Shown one piece after another: positions 16,193-25,068 of a stretch of 64,000 bases of DNA (the stretch's first letter is position 1; each line of letters opens with the position of its first letter). A program made the translations under genes and the position numbers. The notes beneath the pieces are model-generated. The model made no database searches. It was not told where the DNA came from and worked only from the letters and a program-made list of their open reading frames with translations. This DNA comes from Dyella sp. S184 (GTDB lineage Bacteria; Pseudomonadota; Gammaproteobacteria; Xanthomonadales; Rhodanobacteraceae), in the NCBI RefSeq assembly GCF_009766065.1, contig NZ_LMUE01000005.1:186001-250000 (forward strand). Direction: 5' to 3'.

Positions 16193-18757
16193 ATGCACGC
16201 GAACAGATCCAAAAAAATAACGAGGGCGCAACGAGTGCGCCTGGTCCGCTTGCCGCTTGCCGCGGCGATCTGTCTGGCCGTGGCCGCGCCTGCCTTCGCG
16301 CAGGACGCCACGCCGCCCGCATCGTCGACCGCGCCCGCGACACCGGCAACAAAACCGAAGACCACGACCTTGAACGTGGTGAACGTGACCGCGCAGAAAC
16401 GCACCGAGAACCTGCAGAAGGTGCCGATCAGCATCAATGTGCTGGAGACGGATCAGCTCGAGGCGCTGCACGTCCAGAATTTCAACGACTACGTGAAGTA
16501 TCTGCCCAGCGTCACGTTCCAGCAGGGCGGTGGCGGCATCGCCACCGGCCCCGGCTTCGCCACCATCGACATGCGTGGCGTGGCCAGCGGCGGCAACACC
16601 AACCATTCCGGCTCGCAGCCGAGCGTCGGTGTGTATCTGGACGACCAGCCGGTCACCACGATCCAGGGCCCGCTCGACATCCACATGTACGACATTGCCC
16701 GCATCGAGGTTCTGGCCGGCCCACAGGGTACGTTGTATGGCGCGAGCGCCGAGGCTGGCGCCTTGCGCATCATCACCAACAAGCCCGATCCCAGCGCTTT
16801 TGCGGCCAATTACACCGTCGGCACCGATCAGGTCGATCACGGTGGCATCGGCGATACCATCGAAGGCATGCTCAATCTGCCGCTCAGCAGCGACGCGGCG
16901 GTTCGGCTGGTCGGCTGGCACGAGCATGATGCCGGTTACATCGACAACGTGGCCGGCACGCGTACGTTCCCGGTTTCCGGCATCACCGTCAGCAATGAAC
17001 CTGGCTGCGTACCAAGCGATAACAATTCGCCCAGCTCGAGTCTCCAATGCGTCGGGCACGCCAAAAACGACTACAACGACGTCAACACCAACGGTGCGCG
17101 AGCGGCGCTGAAAGTGGATCTCAACGACGACTGGTCAATCAGTCCGACCCTGATGGGGCAGCAGACGATCTCGCATGGCACCTTTGCCAGCGATCCAGCC
17201 ATCGGCAGTCTGGCGGTGACCCACTTCTACCCCGAGCGCGTCGATGACCGCTGGTGGCAGGGCGCGCTGACCGTGCAGGGCAAGATCGGCAACTTCGATC
17301 TGACTTATTCCTATGCCCATCTCAAGCGCAACCAGGAAGAGCAAACCGACTACAACGACTACTCGTTCTGGTACGACACCCTGCTCCAGTACGGCGCGTA
17401 TATCCACGACAACAGCGGCGCCCTGATCAATCCGTCCGAGTACATCACCGACCGGGATGCCTACACCAACAACAGCCACGAACTGCGCCTTGCCTCACCC
17501 AGCGACGATCGCCTGCGGCTGGTGGCCGGCGCGTTCTGGCAGAAACAAAAGCACGACATCATGCAGGACTACCAGATCAACGGACTGGCTGACTCGCTGT
17601 CCGTACCGGGCTGGCCGAACACTATCTGGCTGACCAAGCAGATGCGCTACGACCGCGACGAGTCCTTGTTCGGCGAACTGTCCTTCGACTTCATCCCCGA
17701 CGTGCTCACCGCTACGGTAGGTGATCGTTATTTCCGCACCCGCAACGATCTGTACGGCTTCTACGGCTTCAGCAGCGGCTTTTCGCCGGACTCGACGTAT
17801 GGTCAGGCCGGCTGCATCTCACCTGATCCATTCGAGGGTGCCCCGTGTCTGGACTTCAACAAGTCGGTGAAGGAAAGCGGCTCGCTCAGAAAGTACAACC
17901 TGACCTGGAATATCTCGCCCACGAAGATGCTCTACCTGACCCGGTCCGAGGGCTTCCGTCCGGGTGGCGTCAACCGCGCCGGCGATCTGCCGCCCTACCA
18001 GGCGGATTTCCTGACCAACCTCGAGCTTGGCTGGAAAACCTCCTGGTTCGACAACCGGCTGTCGTTCAACGGCGCGGTGTTCCGCGAAACCTGGAACCAC
18101 TTCCAGTTCAACATCCTGGGGCCGAATGGCCTGACCATCATCGAGAACGCCAATTCGGCGCGCATCGACGGGTTCGAGTCCCAGCTGAACTGGCAGGCGA
18201 CCTACAACTTGAATCTCAGTGCCGGCGTCGCGTTGTACGACGCCAAGCTGACCGCGAACTACTGCGGGTTCACGAATGCCGCCGGTACCCCGGTCACCTA
18301 TTGCCCGGCGGGCACGATCGACCCGCAGACGGGCGATGCCGTGACCGGACCACAGGCCCCCACCGGTACCCAGCTGCCGATCACGCCACGCTTCAAGGGC
18401 AACCTCATCGCGCGTTATACCTTCGACCTGGCTGGCAATGACGCCTTCGTGCAGGGCGCGCTCGTGCATGTGGGTGAACGCACCACGGACCTGCGACTGG
18501 TCGAGCGCAACCTGCTCGGCAATCTCCCTTCCTACAACTCCCTCGACCTTTCCGCAGGTATCCAGAGGAAGAGCTGGTCGGTGGACGTCTACATCGACAA
18601 CGCGTTCGACACGCGCGCGGCGCAGTACAAGTTCACCGAGTGCGGCGTGACGATTTGCGGCGCCCACGATGTGGTGCCGCAATACCCCGATGGGCAGGTC
18701 TATACCGGCTTCAGCCAGCCACGCACGATCGGCATCCGTTTCAAACAGGACTTCTAG
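16193..18757 (+). CDS. TonB-dependent outer-membrane receptor (paired with copy-1 sulfotransferase)
   Basis: 854 residues. Signal peptide (residues ~1-36, ending AAPAFAQD), a low-complexity Pro/Ala/Thr linker, then a TonB-box/plug start (LNVVNVTAQKRTENLQKVPIS). The plug continues with the conserved RIEVLAGPQGTLYGASAEAGALRIITNKP. A 22-strand-type barrel ends in the aromatic terminus RFKQDF. It imports an unknown ligand using TonB energy. GAGGGGAG precedes the ATG. There is no adjacent FecR/sigma pair. A strong terminator follows at 18787. Its sequence is related to the second receptor at 35998. Confidence 0.95.
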   Translation: MHANRSKKITRAQRVRLVRLPLAAAICLAVAAPAFAQDATPPASSTAPATPATKPKTTTLNVVNVTAQKRTENLQKVPISINVLETDQLEALHVQNFNDYVKYLPSVTFQQGGGGIATGPGFATIDMRGVASGGNTNHSGSQPSVGVYLDDQPVTTIQGPLDIHMYDIARIEVLAGPQGTLYGASAEAGALRIITNKPDPSAFAANYTVGTDQVDHGGIGDTIEGMLNLPLSSDAAVRLVGWHEHDAGYIDNVAGTRTFPVSGITVSNEPGCVPSDNNSPSSSLQCVGHAKNDYNDVNTNGARAALKVDLNDDWSISPTLMGQQTISHGTFASDPAIGSLAVTHFYPERVDDRWWQGALTVQGKIGNFDLTYSYAHLKRNQEEQTDYNDYSFWYDTLLQYGAYIHDNSGALINPSEYITDRDAYTNNSHELRLASPSDDRLRLVAGAFWQKQKHDIMQDYQINGLADSLSVPGWPNTIWLTKQMRYDRDESLFGELSFDFIPDVLTATVGDRYFRTRNDLYGFYGFSSGFSPDSTYGQAGCISPDPFEGAPCLDFNKSVKESGSLRKYNLTWNISPTKMLYLTRSEGFRPGGVNRAGDLPPYQADFLTNLELGWKTSWFDNRLSFNGAVFRETWNHFQFNILGPNGLTIIENANSARIDGFESQLNWQATYNLNLSAGVALYDAKLTANYCGFTNAAGTPVTYCPAGTIDPQTGDAVTGPQAPTGTQLPITPRFKGNLIARYTFDLAGNDAFVQGALVHVGERTTDLRLVERNLLGNLPSYNSLDLSAGIQRKSWSVDVYIDNAFDTRAAQYKFTECGVTICGAHDVVPQYPDGQVYTGFSQPRTIGIRFKQDF

Positions 18758-18786
18758 GCGATCGGCGACCTGTCACGTGGGATGAG

Positions 18787-18813
18787 AGCCCCGGCGTGAG
18801 CCGGGGCTTTTTT
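18787..18813 (+). terminator. Rho-independent terminator after TonB receptor
   Basis: Perfect 9-bp stem AGCCCCGGC / GCCGGGGCT with a GTGA loop followed by six T residues, 30 bases after the receptor stop. Confidence 0.93.
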
Positions 18814-18895
18814 CGTGGGTTCGGACGCTAAACGCTTGTGCTACACAGACTGGGGGAGACCTCGAAACCAGCGTCCCTGGGCGGCATGACCAAAC

Positions 18896-18910
18896 GCACC
18901 ATAACGGTGC
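18896..18910 (+). promoter_or_regulatory. NtrC-binding site upstream of glnA
   Basis: GCACC-ATAAC-GGTGC is a perfect 5-5-5 dyad matching the enterobacterial NtrC consensus. It lies ~100 bases upstream of the sigma-54 promoter, a usual enhancer distance. A lone GGTGC half-site occurs at 18939-18943. Confidence 0.88.
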
Positions 18911-19007
18911 AAAATCTATCATCCATCCGTATTGTGTTGGTGCTACCGTAAGCGTCTTCCATACCCGTTTACCGCGCCAGCGCTTGTGCCACAACGATTT
19001 CACGTCA

Positions 19008-19023
19008 TGGCACGGGGCTTGCT
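19008..19023 (+). promoter_or_regulatory. Sigma-54 promoter of glnA
   Basis: TGGCACG-GGGC-TTGCT matches the -24/-12 consensus (TGGCACG-N4-TTGCW) at every defined position. Transcription would begin about ten bases downstream, leaving a short leader before the glnA ATG at 19059. Confidence 0.92.
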
Positions 19024-19058
19024 CTAAAGCGATATCCCTTTCCCTGTGAGGCTCCGCC

Positions 19059-20468
19059 ATGTCTGCTCAAAAAGTGCTCGATCTGATCGTGGAACACGAG
19101 GTCGAGTTCGTCGACTTCCGCTTCGCCGACATGCTCGGCGTACATCACCACGTCACCTTCCCGGCCCACGCGATCGACGAGTCGACGTTCGAGGACGGCA
19201 AGATGTTCGACGGTTCCTCGATCACCGGCTGGAAGGGCATCAACGAATCGGACATGGTGCTGATGCCGGATCCGGACACTGCCCACCTCGACCCGTTCAG
19301 CTCGCACGTGCAGCTGATCCTGCACTGCGACGTGCTGGAGCCGTCGACCATGCAGGCCTATGGCCGCGACCCGCGCTCGATCGCCAAGCGTGGCGAAGCG
19401 TTCCTGAAATCCACCGGCATCGCCGACACCGCGTTCTTCGGTCCCGAGCCGGAATTCTTCATCTTCGACTCGGTGCGCTGGCAGAACGACATGGGCCGCG
19501 TGTTCTACGAGATCGGCTCGCAGGAAGCGGCGTGGAGCTCGCGCTACAAGTACGACGGTGACAACACCGGTCATCGTCCGGGCGTGAAGGGCGGCTACTT
19601 CCCGGTCAGCCCGGTCGACTCGCTCAGCGACCTGCGCGCCGACATGTGCAAGGTGTTGGAGTCGCTCGGCCAGAAGGTCGAAGTGCATCACCACGAAGTG
19701 GCGAATGCCGGCCAGTGCGAGATTGGCGTGCGCTTCAACACGCTGGTGAAGAAGGCCGACGAACTGATGACGATGAAGTACGTCATCAAGAACGTCGCCC
19801 ACCAGAACGGCAAGACCGTCACCTTCATGCCCAAGCCGATCGTCGGCGACAACGGCAGTGGCATGCACGTGCATCAGTCGCTGGCGAAGAACGGCGAGAA
19901 CCTGTTCGCCGGCGATCTGTACGGCGGCCTGTCGCAGACCGCGCTGTGGTACATCGGCGGCATCTTCAAGCACGCTCGCGCGATTAACGCGTTCGCCAAC
20001 TCCACCACCAACAGCTACAAGCGTCTGGTGCCGGGCTTCGAAGCACCGGTGATGCTGGCCTACTCGGCACGCAACCGCTCGGCGAGCTGCCGCATCCCGT
20101 ACGTGGCCAGCCCGAAGGGCCGCCGCATCGAGGTGCGCTTCCCCGACCCGATGAACTCCGGCTACCTGGTGTTCACCGCGCTGATGATGGCCGGCCTCGA
20201 CGGCATCCTCAACAAGATCGACCCGGGCGCGCCGGCCGACAAGGATCTGTACGACCTGCCGCCGGAAGAGGAGAAGAACATCCCGCAGGTCTGCTCCAGT
20301 CTCGACCAGGCGCTGGAAGCGCTGGACAAGGACCGCGACTTCCTCAAGGCCGGCGGCGTGTTCACCGACGACTTCATCGATGCCTATATCGAAGTGAAGA
20401 TGAAGGAGGTCACCCGCTACCGCGCCAGCACGCATCCGATCGAGTTCCAGATGTACTACGCGATCTGA
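19059..20468 (+). CDS. glnA: Glutamine synthetase, type I
   Basis: 469 residues, the standard length of the dodecameric GSI-beta enzyme, which makes glutamine from glutamate, ammonia and ATP in the cytosol. Seen: the [13 protein letters not shown] start region, DGSSI, the metal-site segment EPEFFIFD, the ATP-site region [10 protein letters not shown], and NRSASCRIP. The adenylylation loop contains Tyr398 in DLYDLPPEE, so activity is expected to be controlled by GlnE. Transcription is under NtrC and sigma-54 according to the sites just upstream. It is a single-gene unit closed by a strong terminator; ntrBC is not adjacent but lies at 52.2 kb. Confidence 0.98.
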   Translation: MSAQKVLDLIVEHEVEFVDFRFADMLGVHHHVTFPAHAIDESTFEDGKMFDGSSITGWKGINESDMVLMPDPDTAHLDPFSSHVQLILHCDVLEPSTMQAYGRDPRSIAKRGEAFLKSTGIADTAFFGPEPEFFIFDSVRWQNDMGRVFYEIGSQEAAWSSRYKYDGDNTGHRPGVKGGYFPVSPVDSLSDLRADMCKVLESLGQKVEVHHHEVANAGQCEIGVRFNTLVKKADELMTMKYVIKNVAHQNGKTVTFMPKPIVGDNGSGMHVHQSLAKNGENLFAGDLYGGLSQTALWYIGGIFKHARAINAFANSTTNSYKRLVPGFEAPVMLAYSARNRSASCRIPYVASPKGRRIEVRFPDPMNSGYLVFTALMMAGLDGILNKIDPGAPADKDLYDLPPEEEKNIPQVCSSLDQALEALDKDRDFLKAGGVFTDDFIDAYIEVKMKEVTRYRASTHPIEFQMYYAI

Positions 20469-20491
20469 TCGGGTCGATATCGCGATGTATG

Positions 20492-20526
20492 AAAGATAAC
20501 GGGCGCTGCGGCGCCCGTTATCTTTT
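20492..20526 (+). terminator. Rho-independent terminator after glnA
   Basis: A 15-bp perfect stem (AAAGATAACGGGCGC and its complement) with a TGCG loop, ending in a run of T. It is symmetrical, with A residues on the 5' side, so it could work in both directions. Confidence 0.92.
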
Positions 20527-20713
20527 GTAGTCACGTGTAGATTGCAAGCTTGTTGACCAATCATTGCCAGCACAGCTGATCAGGATCGCTACACAACTTG
20601 ACCGACATCACCAACCGGCTGACCATCCGGCTGAATCCGCAACCCAAAGCCGACACTCTTCGGAGGATCGTAACGGGCCAGAAAATCCACATGAGTTTGC
20701 TGTGCCTATAGTC

Positions 20714-21145
20714 ATGCTGAAACGTTCTTTGTGCTTCGTGCTGGTGTTTTCGGCTCTGCAGGGAGGGTTGGCGCACGCCACATCGGGGTCAGAGGCTATC
20801 AGCAGGTATTTTCCGGTGTGCATGAAGATCCTTCCAGGGGTGGTTGTTAGCCCGCACATCGGGATTGATGCGGTAGATGGCAGGATTTCCGGCCATGATG
20901 GAATCATCGATTTCATGATCAGTAGGCACCCGAACCTGCCAGATGCCATGAACCTTAGGCCCGATAAAACCAGTGTCATCTCGCGACAACTGTCCGATGA
21001 CCTTAGGTTCATTGCGGAGTTTGATGGTTCCCTTGGCATGTGTGCTAGAGGCCCTCTTCCCGTTGGTGCAGAGCGACTGTATGCATTCGACCGGGGGACC
21101 ATAGACACTCCTGCCGGTCCCATTCAAGACCAAATTTTCGTGTAA
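20714..21145 (+). CDS. Exported protein of unknown function
   Basis: 143 residues from ATG 20714. A signal peptide (MLKRSLCFVLVFSALQGGLAHA) is followed by a ~120-residue mature part with two Cys (in YFPVCMKILPG and SLGMCARGP), possibly a disulfide. I do not recognise the family. Base use differs from the neighbours: GC is lower and AGG arginine codons are used, suggesting recent acquisition. A longer frame from 20564 adds a His/Arg-rich leader in place of a signal peptide and is not preferred. No Shine-Dalgarno is strong. Confidence 0.6.
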   Translation: MLKRSLCFVLVFSALQGGLAHATSGSEAISRYFPVCMKILPGVVVSPHIGIDAVDGRISGHDGIIDFMISRHPNLPDAMNLRPDKTSVISRQLSDDLRFIAEFDGSLGMCARGPLPVGAERLYAFDRGTIDTPAGPIQDQIFV

Positions 21146-21374
21146 CTTTGGTCCGACCATCATGAGCGGAATGTGCATCTTCTGAAGAAGGTCGGGGACA
21201 CGCTGTACCGGTGCCACTGAAGAAAGTAGGGTCCGCGCTCCGGCGGCGTCTTGAAGTTCATTTATGGGCGCTTTCAACCCTAAACGGTCGCTCGCTCATG
21301 CATCTTCGCTTGAATAGCTAGGGTCTTTTTTTGGACTACCATGCCGATTCATTAGGACAACTTATGGGGCGGCG

Positions 21375-22211
21375 ATGCACAATCGGAGCACTATCGTGAT
21401 GGCGCTGGCGGTAGGGCTGATGAGTACCACCGCGATCGCACAGAGTCCAGCCGCATCATCGCCGACAGTCCACCCGACTCCGCAGAGCATGCAGCTCGAC
21501 CTGGAAAAGATGTTCCATACTCGTTCGCCTTGGCGCTTGGTCGTGATTGAGGGGATGCCGGTCAAGGACTACGGCGAGAATGATGCGCCTGGCGCACTCA
21601 CCCTATGCCTGCAAAGAGGCCCAACGGGCCCATGCCTGTCTGATCCGGTCACCCCTCCGCTCCGGGCCCCAACACCAGACTATGCCATTGCGTGGGAACC
21701 CCACTATCTGCTCACCGCCAAGGTGGTCTATCCACAGGGGCCGAAGGCCGCACCACTTCTTTTGCTTGTCACCGGCAGCCTGAATTCCGGAGATGGAGAT
21801 CAGATCGTAGCCACCCAGTTACTTGACTACGACTCTGGCCACGATGAATTCCGACGCGTCTATAGGAAGAGCACTGGCCACAACAACAACCAAGAGATCC
21901 GTTTCATCGCCGATGGGCCGCTTCGCGGCAGCGTGATCACCGCCGAGCCGCAGGAACATCCTCCTTACGGTTATTGGATCGTGGTCAATACGCTGTCCCG
22001 TGCGGGAGCCTATCGCCAAGTACTTCGCTACCGCAGCGCCACCCGCTACAACGATGGCAACACGCTGGCGGTGATCGACTCAGAAATGCCCAATATCGAA
22101 AGGCAGCTCGGCCTGTGGAAACCCGGCGAGCCGCTCCCCACGCCATCTGCTGGCGACGGTAAGCCGTGCATCAAGCCGACGCTGAGGCATTCCGCGCTAT
22201 GGTGCGAGTGA
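21375..22211 (+). CDS. Exported protein of unknown function
   Basis: 278 residues with a signal peptide (MHNRSTIVMALAVGLMSTTAIAQS). The mature part contains several Cys (LCLQRGPTGPCLSD; GKPCIKPTLRHSALWCE) and a central beta-rich region (PLLLLVTGSLNSGDGDQIVATQLLDYD, PPYGYWIVVNTL). No catalytic motif is obvious. It sits alone between the previous unknown exported gene (230 bases upstream) and a convergent HIT gene. Function unknown. Confidence 0.7.
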   Translation: MHNRSTIVMALAVGLMSTTAIAQSPAASSPTVHPTPQSMQLDLEKMFHTRSPWRLVVIEGMPVKDYGENDAPGALTLCLQRGPTGPCLSDPVTPPLRAPTPDYAIAWEPHYLLTAKVVYPQGPKAAPLLLLVTGSLNSGDGDQIVATQLLDYDSGHDEFRRVYRKSTGHNNNQEIRFIADGPLRGSVITAEPQEHPPYGYWIVVNTLSRAGAYRQVLRYRSATRYNDGNTLAVIDSEMPNIERQLGLWKPGEPLPTPSAGDGKPCIKPTLRHSALWCE

Positions 22212-22229
22212 AGAAGCTTTGTGCAGGAC

Positions 22230-22247
22230 AAAAAGGGGCGGCGCCCC
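22230..22247 (-). terminator. Terminator for the HIT gene (minus strand)
   Basis: Hairpin GGGGC-GGC-GCCCC at 22235-22247, followed on the minus strand by five T residues. It stops transcription arriving from the HIT gene, whose stop is at 22366. Confidence 0.65.
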
Positions 22248-22365
22248 CTCTGCCGGTTGGTTTATGCCTTGAGAGCAAACGACCGCCTTTGGCCGAAGTC
22301 GGCCGGTCGACTCCCGCTGCTGGCGTTTTGCAGTCGCGCGACGCCTCGGTGAGTCGCGGCGGCCA

Positions 22366-22902
22366 TCAATCACGGATCGCAGCAGCAATCCTTGCAGCGA
22401 TCGCCTTGCGATCCAGTTTCCCCTGCGCGTCCTGTGCAAACGATGGTGGCGCAGCGTTCCAGTAAGGCACTACGTGCACATGCAGATGGAACACGGTCTG
22501 CCCGGCGGCGGCGCCATTGTTTTGCTGGATCACCACACCGTCAGCGTGCAGTGCGATGCGCTCGGCCTTGGCGATCCGCTGCGCGACGAGCATTACCCGT
22601 ACCAGATCCTGCGGGGATATTTCCATGATGTTGCGTGCTTTCGAGGTCTTCGAGATCACTAGCACATGCCCGGGCGCTTTCTGGTCGAGTGACAGGAAGG
22701 CCAGCACGTACGCGTCTTCGTAGACTTTGTCCGCCGGCAACTCGCCGCGGAGGATTCTGGCGAAGGGATTCTGCAGGTCGTAGTGGGAGTTCGCCGAATC
22801 CATTGTTGCCGGCGCAGCCGTCGTGGCATGGTCTGGCCACGCAAGAGCCGGCACAGAGTACAGCATGCATGCGGCAACGATCGTGCCGAGCAGATATCTC
22901 AT
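22366..22902 (-). CDS. Exported HIT-family (histidine triad) hydrolase
   Basis: 178 residues from ATG 22902, with GAGG six bases upstream; a second ATG four codons earlier is possible. The N-terminus is a convincing Sec signal peptide (MRYLLGTIVAACMLYSVPALA). A complete HIT domain follows: NPFARILRGELPADKVYEDAYVLAF, VLVISK, and the triad HLHVHVVP with His at about 139, 141 and 143. HIT proteins hydrolyse or transfer nucleoside phosphates and normally work in the cytoplasm, so export is unusual. The substrate in the periplasm is unknown. Confidence 0.85.
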   Translation of the reverse strand: MRYLLGTIVAACMLYSVPALAWPDHATTAAPATMDSANSHYDLQNPFARILRGELPADKVYEDAYVLAFLSLDQKAPGHVLVISKTSKARNIMEISPQDLVRVMLVAQRIAKAERIALHADGVVIQQNNGAAAGQTVFHLHVHVVPYWNAAPPSFAQDAQGKLDRKAIAARIAAAIRD

Positions 22903-23020
22903 ATGGATCCTCAAGCGTTGCGCCCGGGACCGCAGTGATCAGACCGGGTCGTTCCTTGCGAATGAAGCGGTCCGGCAACAGATGCGGTGACCGAAGTCAC
23001 CGCGTCTGTTTGTTCATCAC

Positions 23021-23404
23021 TCAGGCAGCCGCATCCTTGAGCTTCTTCAGCGGGCGCACCTTGACCTTCACGGTGGCCGGCTTGGCGGCGAACCACTGCT
23101 CAACCTTGGTGAAGGGATTGATGCCCTTGCGCTTCGGCTTGGCCGGCACGCTGATGGCGGAGATCTTCAGCAGGCCGGGCAGGGTGAACGAACCGTGGCC
23201 CTTCTTGTGAACCGATCCCACAACTGCACCTTCCAGCGCTGCGAGTACCGCGCGCACGTCCTTGGCTGCTACGCCGCTCGTCTCGGCGATATGTGCAACC
23301 AGTCCTGACTTGCTCAGCGCATCCTTGATCGGCTTGGGAGCAACCGGCTTGGCAGCAACCTTCGGGGCTGCTTTCTTCACGACCTTCTTCTGGATCTTCG
23401 ACAT
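23021..23404 (-). CDS. HU-like DNA-binding protein with Lys/Ala/Pro-rich N-terminal arm
   Basis: 127 residues from ATG 23404 (AGGGA six bases upstream). Residues ~1-27 are a basic, low-complexity arm (KKVVKKAAPKVAAKPVAPKP). Residues ~28-125 resemble the HU/IHF fold: SKSGLVAHIAETSGVAAKDVRAVLAALEGAV, then HGSFTLPGLLKISAISVPAKPKRKGINPFT, where HU has its G-x-F motif and DNA-binding arm. It probably compacts or bends DNA. The basic arm is reminiscent of histone-like tails. Confidence 0.8.
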   Translation of the reverse strand: MSKIQKKVVKKAAPKVAAKPVAPKPIKDALSKSGLVAHIAETSGVAAKDVRAVLAALEGAVVGSVHKKGHGSFTLPGLLKISAISVPAKPKRKGINPFTKVEQWFAAKPATVKVKVRPLKKLKDAAA

Positions 23405-23896
23405 ACGTTTCCCTATGCGGTTCGGTGGATGAAGCGCCGGAATCTTTCTCGGCAAGCGGAATGTAGGGCAAATCCATGGCGGGGCCAACTGGCATAACGG
23501 TCTAGATGGAAATCCCGCGACCTGCGATCGAGTGATCGAGACAGCCAAAAGGTGGCAAACCATCAGGCGAGGGTCGCCATCGCCATGCCTTCAGCACCCA
23601 TCGATGCCAAGCAGGCGCTCTTCCAGAGGGATGCTATTCCCGCACATTGGGGCGCAACACATGGTTGCGCGGTCAGAGCATCAGAGTTCGCGTCAAAGCA
23701 TGTCCGGGAGCAAGAATTTTTCCGCGGGAACCGACGCGATGGTTCGCACAAGTCCCGGTAGAACAGCAACTTGTCGCCTTTCCGCGAGCGCACTATGCCC
23801 TGTTTGAAGCCATGCTGCGCGTGCGCTGTCTGGCGCATTTGCTGCCAGCCGAGCCTGCTTTCCTGGCGCGGACAAGCCATGGTTCCACGCACAAAT
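23405..23896. other. Intergenic region without a supported gene
   Basis: 492 bases between the HU-like gene and phnM. Several short frames are open on both strands, for example a 69-codon plus-strand frame at 23552 (containing PIDAKQALFQRDAIPAHWG) and a minus-strand frame containing KLLFYRDLCEPSRRFPRKN. None has a Shine-Dalgarno or recognisable domain. The region would be expected to hold the phn operon terminator, but no clear hairpin is seen. Confidence 0.4.
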
Positions 23897-25045
23897 TCAG
23901 AAAGAGCGTTCGCCCCGCACCCAGACATTGCGCACGATGGGTAACCCATCCACCGTCCGCATGCGCACCACGTCCGCCCGATAGCCGGACTTGAGCTGGC
24001 CGCGGTCGTTGAGGCCAAGCACCTTGGCAGGATTGCCTGCCACCGTGGCAATGGCGCGCGGCATGGACCAGCCAGCCTGGGTGTGCAGCATGAAGGCACC
24101 GTGCAGCAGACTGGCCGGCACATAGTCGGAGGACAGCAGGTCGAGACGATCGGCCTGGGCCAGTTCCAGCGCGGCGACATTGCCGGAGTGCGAGCCACCG
24201 CGTACCACGTTGGGCGCGCCCATGACCGTGGCCAGGCCGAGCTTGCGTGCCGCTTCGGCAGCTTCGTGGGTGGTCGGGAACTCGGAGATGGTCACGCCGA
24301 TGCGATGCGCATACTCCACCTGCTCGGCATCGGTATCGTCATGGCTGGCCAATACGATATCCCTGCCCTGCGCCATCGATAGCACGGCGCTTTCATGACG
24401 CTTGCTGTAAGTGGCCTGCTGATCGGTTCGGCGGGTCACCACGTCGGTGAATTCGTCTTCCGTCCAGCTCATGTGGTTCTTGCTGTAGTACTTGCGGTAC
24501 TGCTGGATGTCGCGGTACTGGCGCTGGCCCGGGGTGTGATCCATCAACGACAGCAGGCGCACGCTGCTGTGGTTCATCAGTGGCTCCAGTGCCTCGAGCA
24601 GGCGCGGGTAGGCCAGTTCGCAGCGCAGGTGGATCCAGTGATCGGCGCGCAGTGCGCCGCTGGCCTGGCCGGCGAGGATGGCATCGTAGGTGCCCTGCAA
24701 GGTCTCGATGCGCACGCTTTCCTCTTCCAGATCGCCCACCGACAAGGCGTCAAACACGGTGGTGATGCCGGCGGCGACGACTTGCGCATCATGGGTAAGT
24801 ACGGCCGGAAGCGCCGGCCAAAGCACCCCGGCGCGCGGCATCAGATGCTTTTCCAGGTTATCGGTATGCAGTTCGATCAGGCCGGGAATCACGTAGTCGC
24901 CATCGCAATCGATGGCGCCCGGTGCCTGTGTCGATCCTTCATCCACGAGTCGGATAAAGCCGTTTCGGACAATCAGGGTGCCATGCACGACGCGATCGTC
25001 GAGCACGATGCGGGCGTTGGTCAGAACGAAATCATTTGTATTCAT
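23897..25045 (-). CDS. phnM: PhnM, alpha-D-ribose 1-methylphosphonate 5-triphosphate diphosphatase
   Basis: 382 residues. An amidohydrolase-fold enzyme that removes pyrophosphate from the triphosphate intermediate before C-P bond cleavage. Seen: the N-terminal strand domain (NARIVLDDRVVHGTLIVRNG), PGLIELHTDNLEKHLMPR with metal-binding His, the LMDHTPGQRQY segment, LASHDDTD, and APNVVRGGSHSGN. The start at 25045 fits the family; the open frame upstream belongs to phnL sequence in another frame. It is the last gene of the phnGHIJKLM operon, 23 bases after phnL. The Shine-Dalgarno is weak. Confidence 0.95.
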   Translation of the reverse strand: MNTNDFVLTNARIVLDDRVVHGTLIVRNGFIRLVDEGSTQAPGAIDCDGDYVIPGLIELHTDNLEKHLMPRAGVLWPALPAVLTHDAQVVAAGITTVFDALSVGDLEEESVRIETLQGTYDAILAGQASGALRADHWIHLRCELAYPRLLEALEPLMNHSSVRLLSLMDHTPGQRQYRDIQQYRKYYSKNHMSWTEDEFTDVVTRRTDQQATYSKRHESAVLSMAQGRDIVLASHDDTDAEQVEYAHRIGVTISEFPTTHEAAEAARKLGLATVMGAPNVVRGGSHSGNVAALELAQADRLDLLSSDYVPASLLHGAFMLHTQAGWSMPRAIATVAGNPAKVLGLNDRGQLKSGYRADVVRMRTVDGLPIVRNVWVRGERSF

Positions 25046-25068
25046 TAGGGGTAGCCGATGAGTTGAAA

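Noticed and set aside
22266..22340. Sequence with gaccgcctttggccgaagtc resembling dispersed intergenic repeats of other proteobacteria
   Set aside because: Only one copy in the window and the resemblance is from memory; not enough to call a repeat.
23552..23761. A 69-codon plus-strand frame between the HU-like gene and phnM
   Set aside because: No Shine-Dalgarno, no domain and overlapping open frames on both strands; noted only as an intergenic feature.
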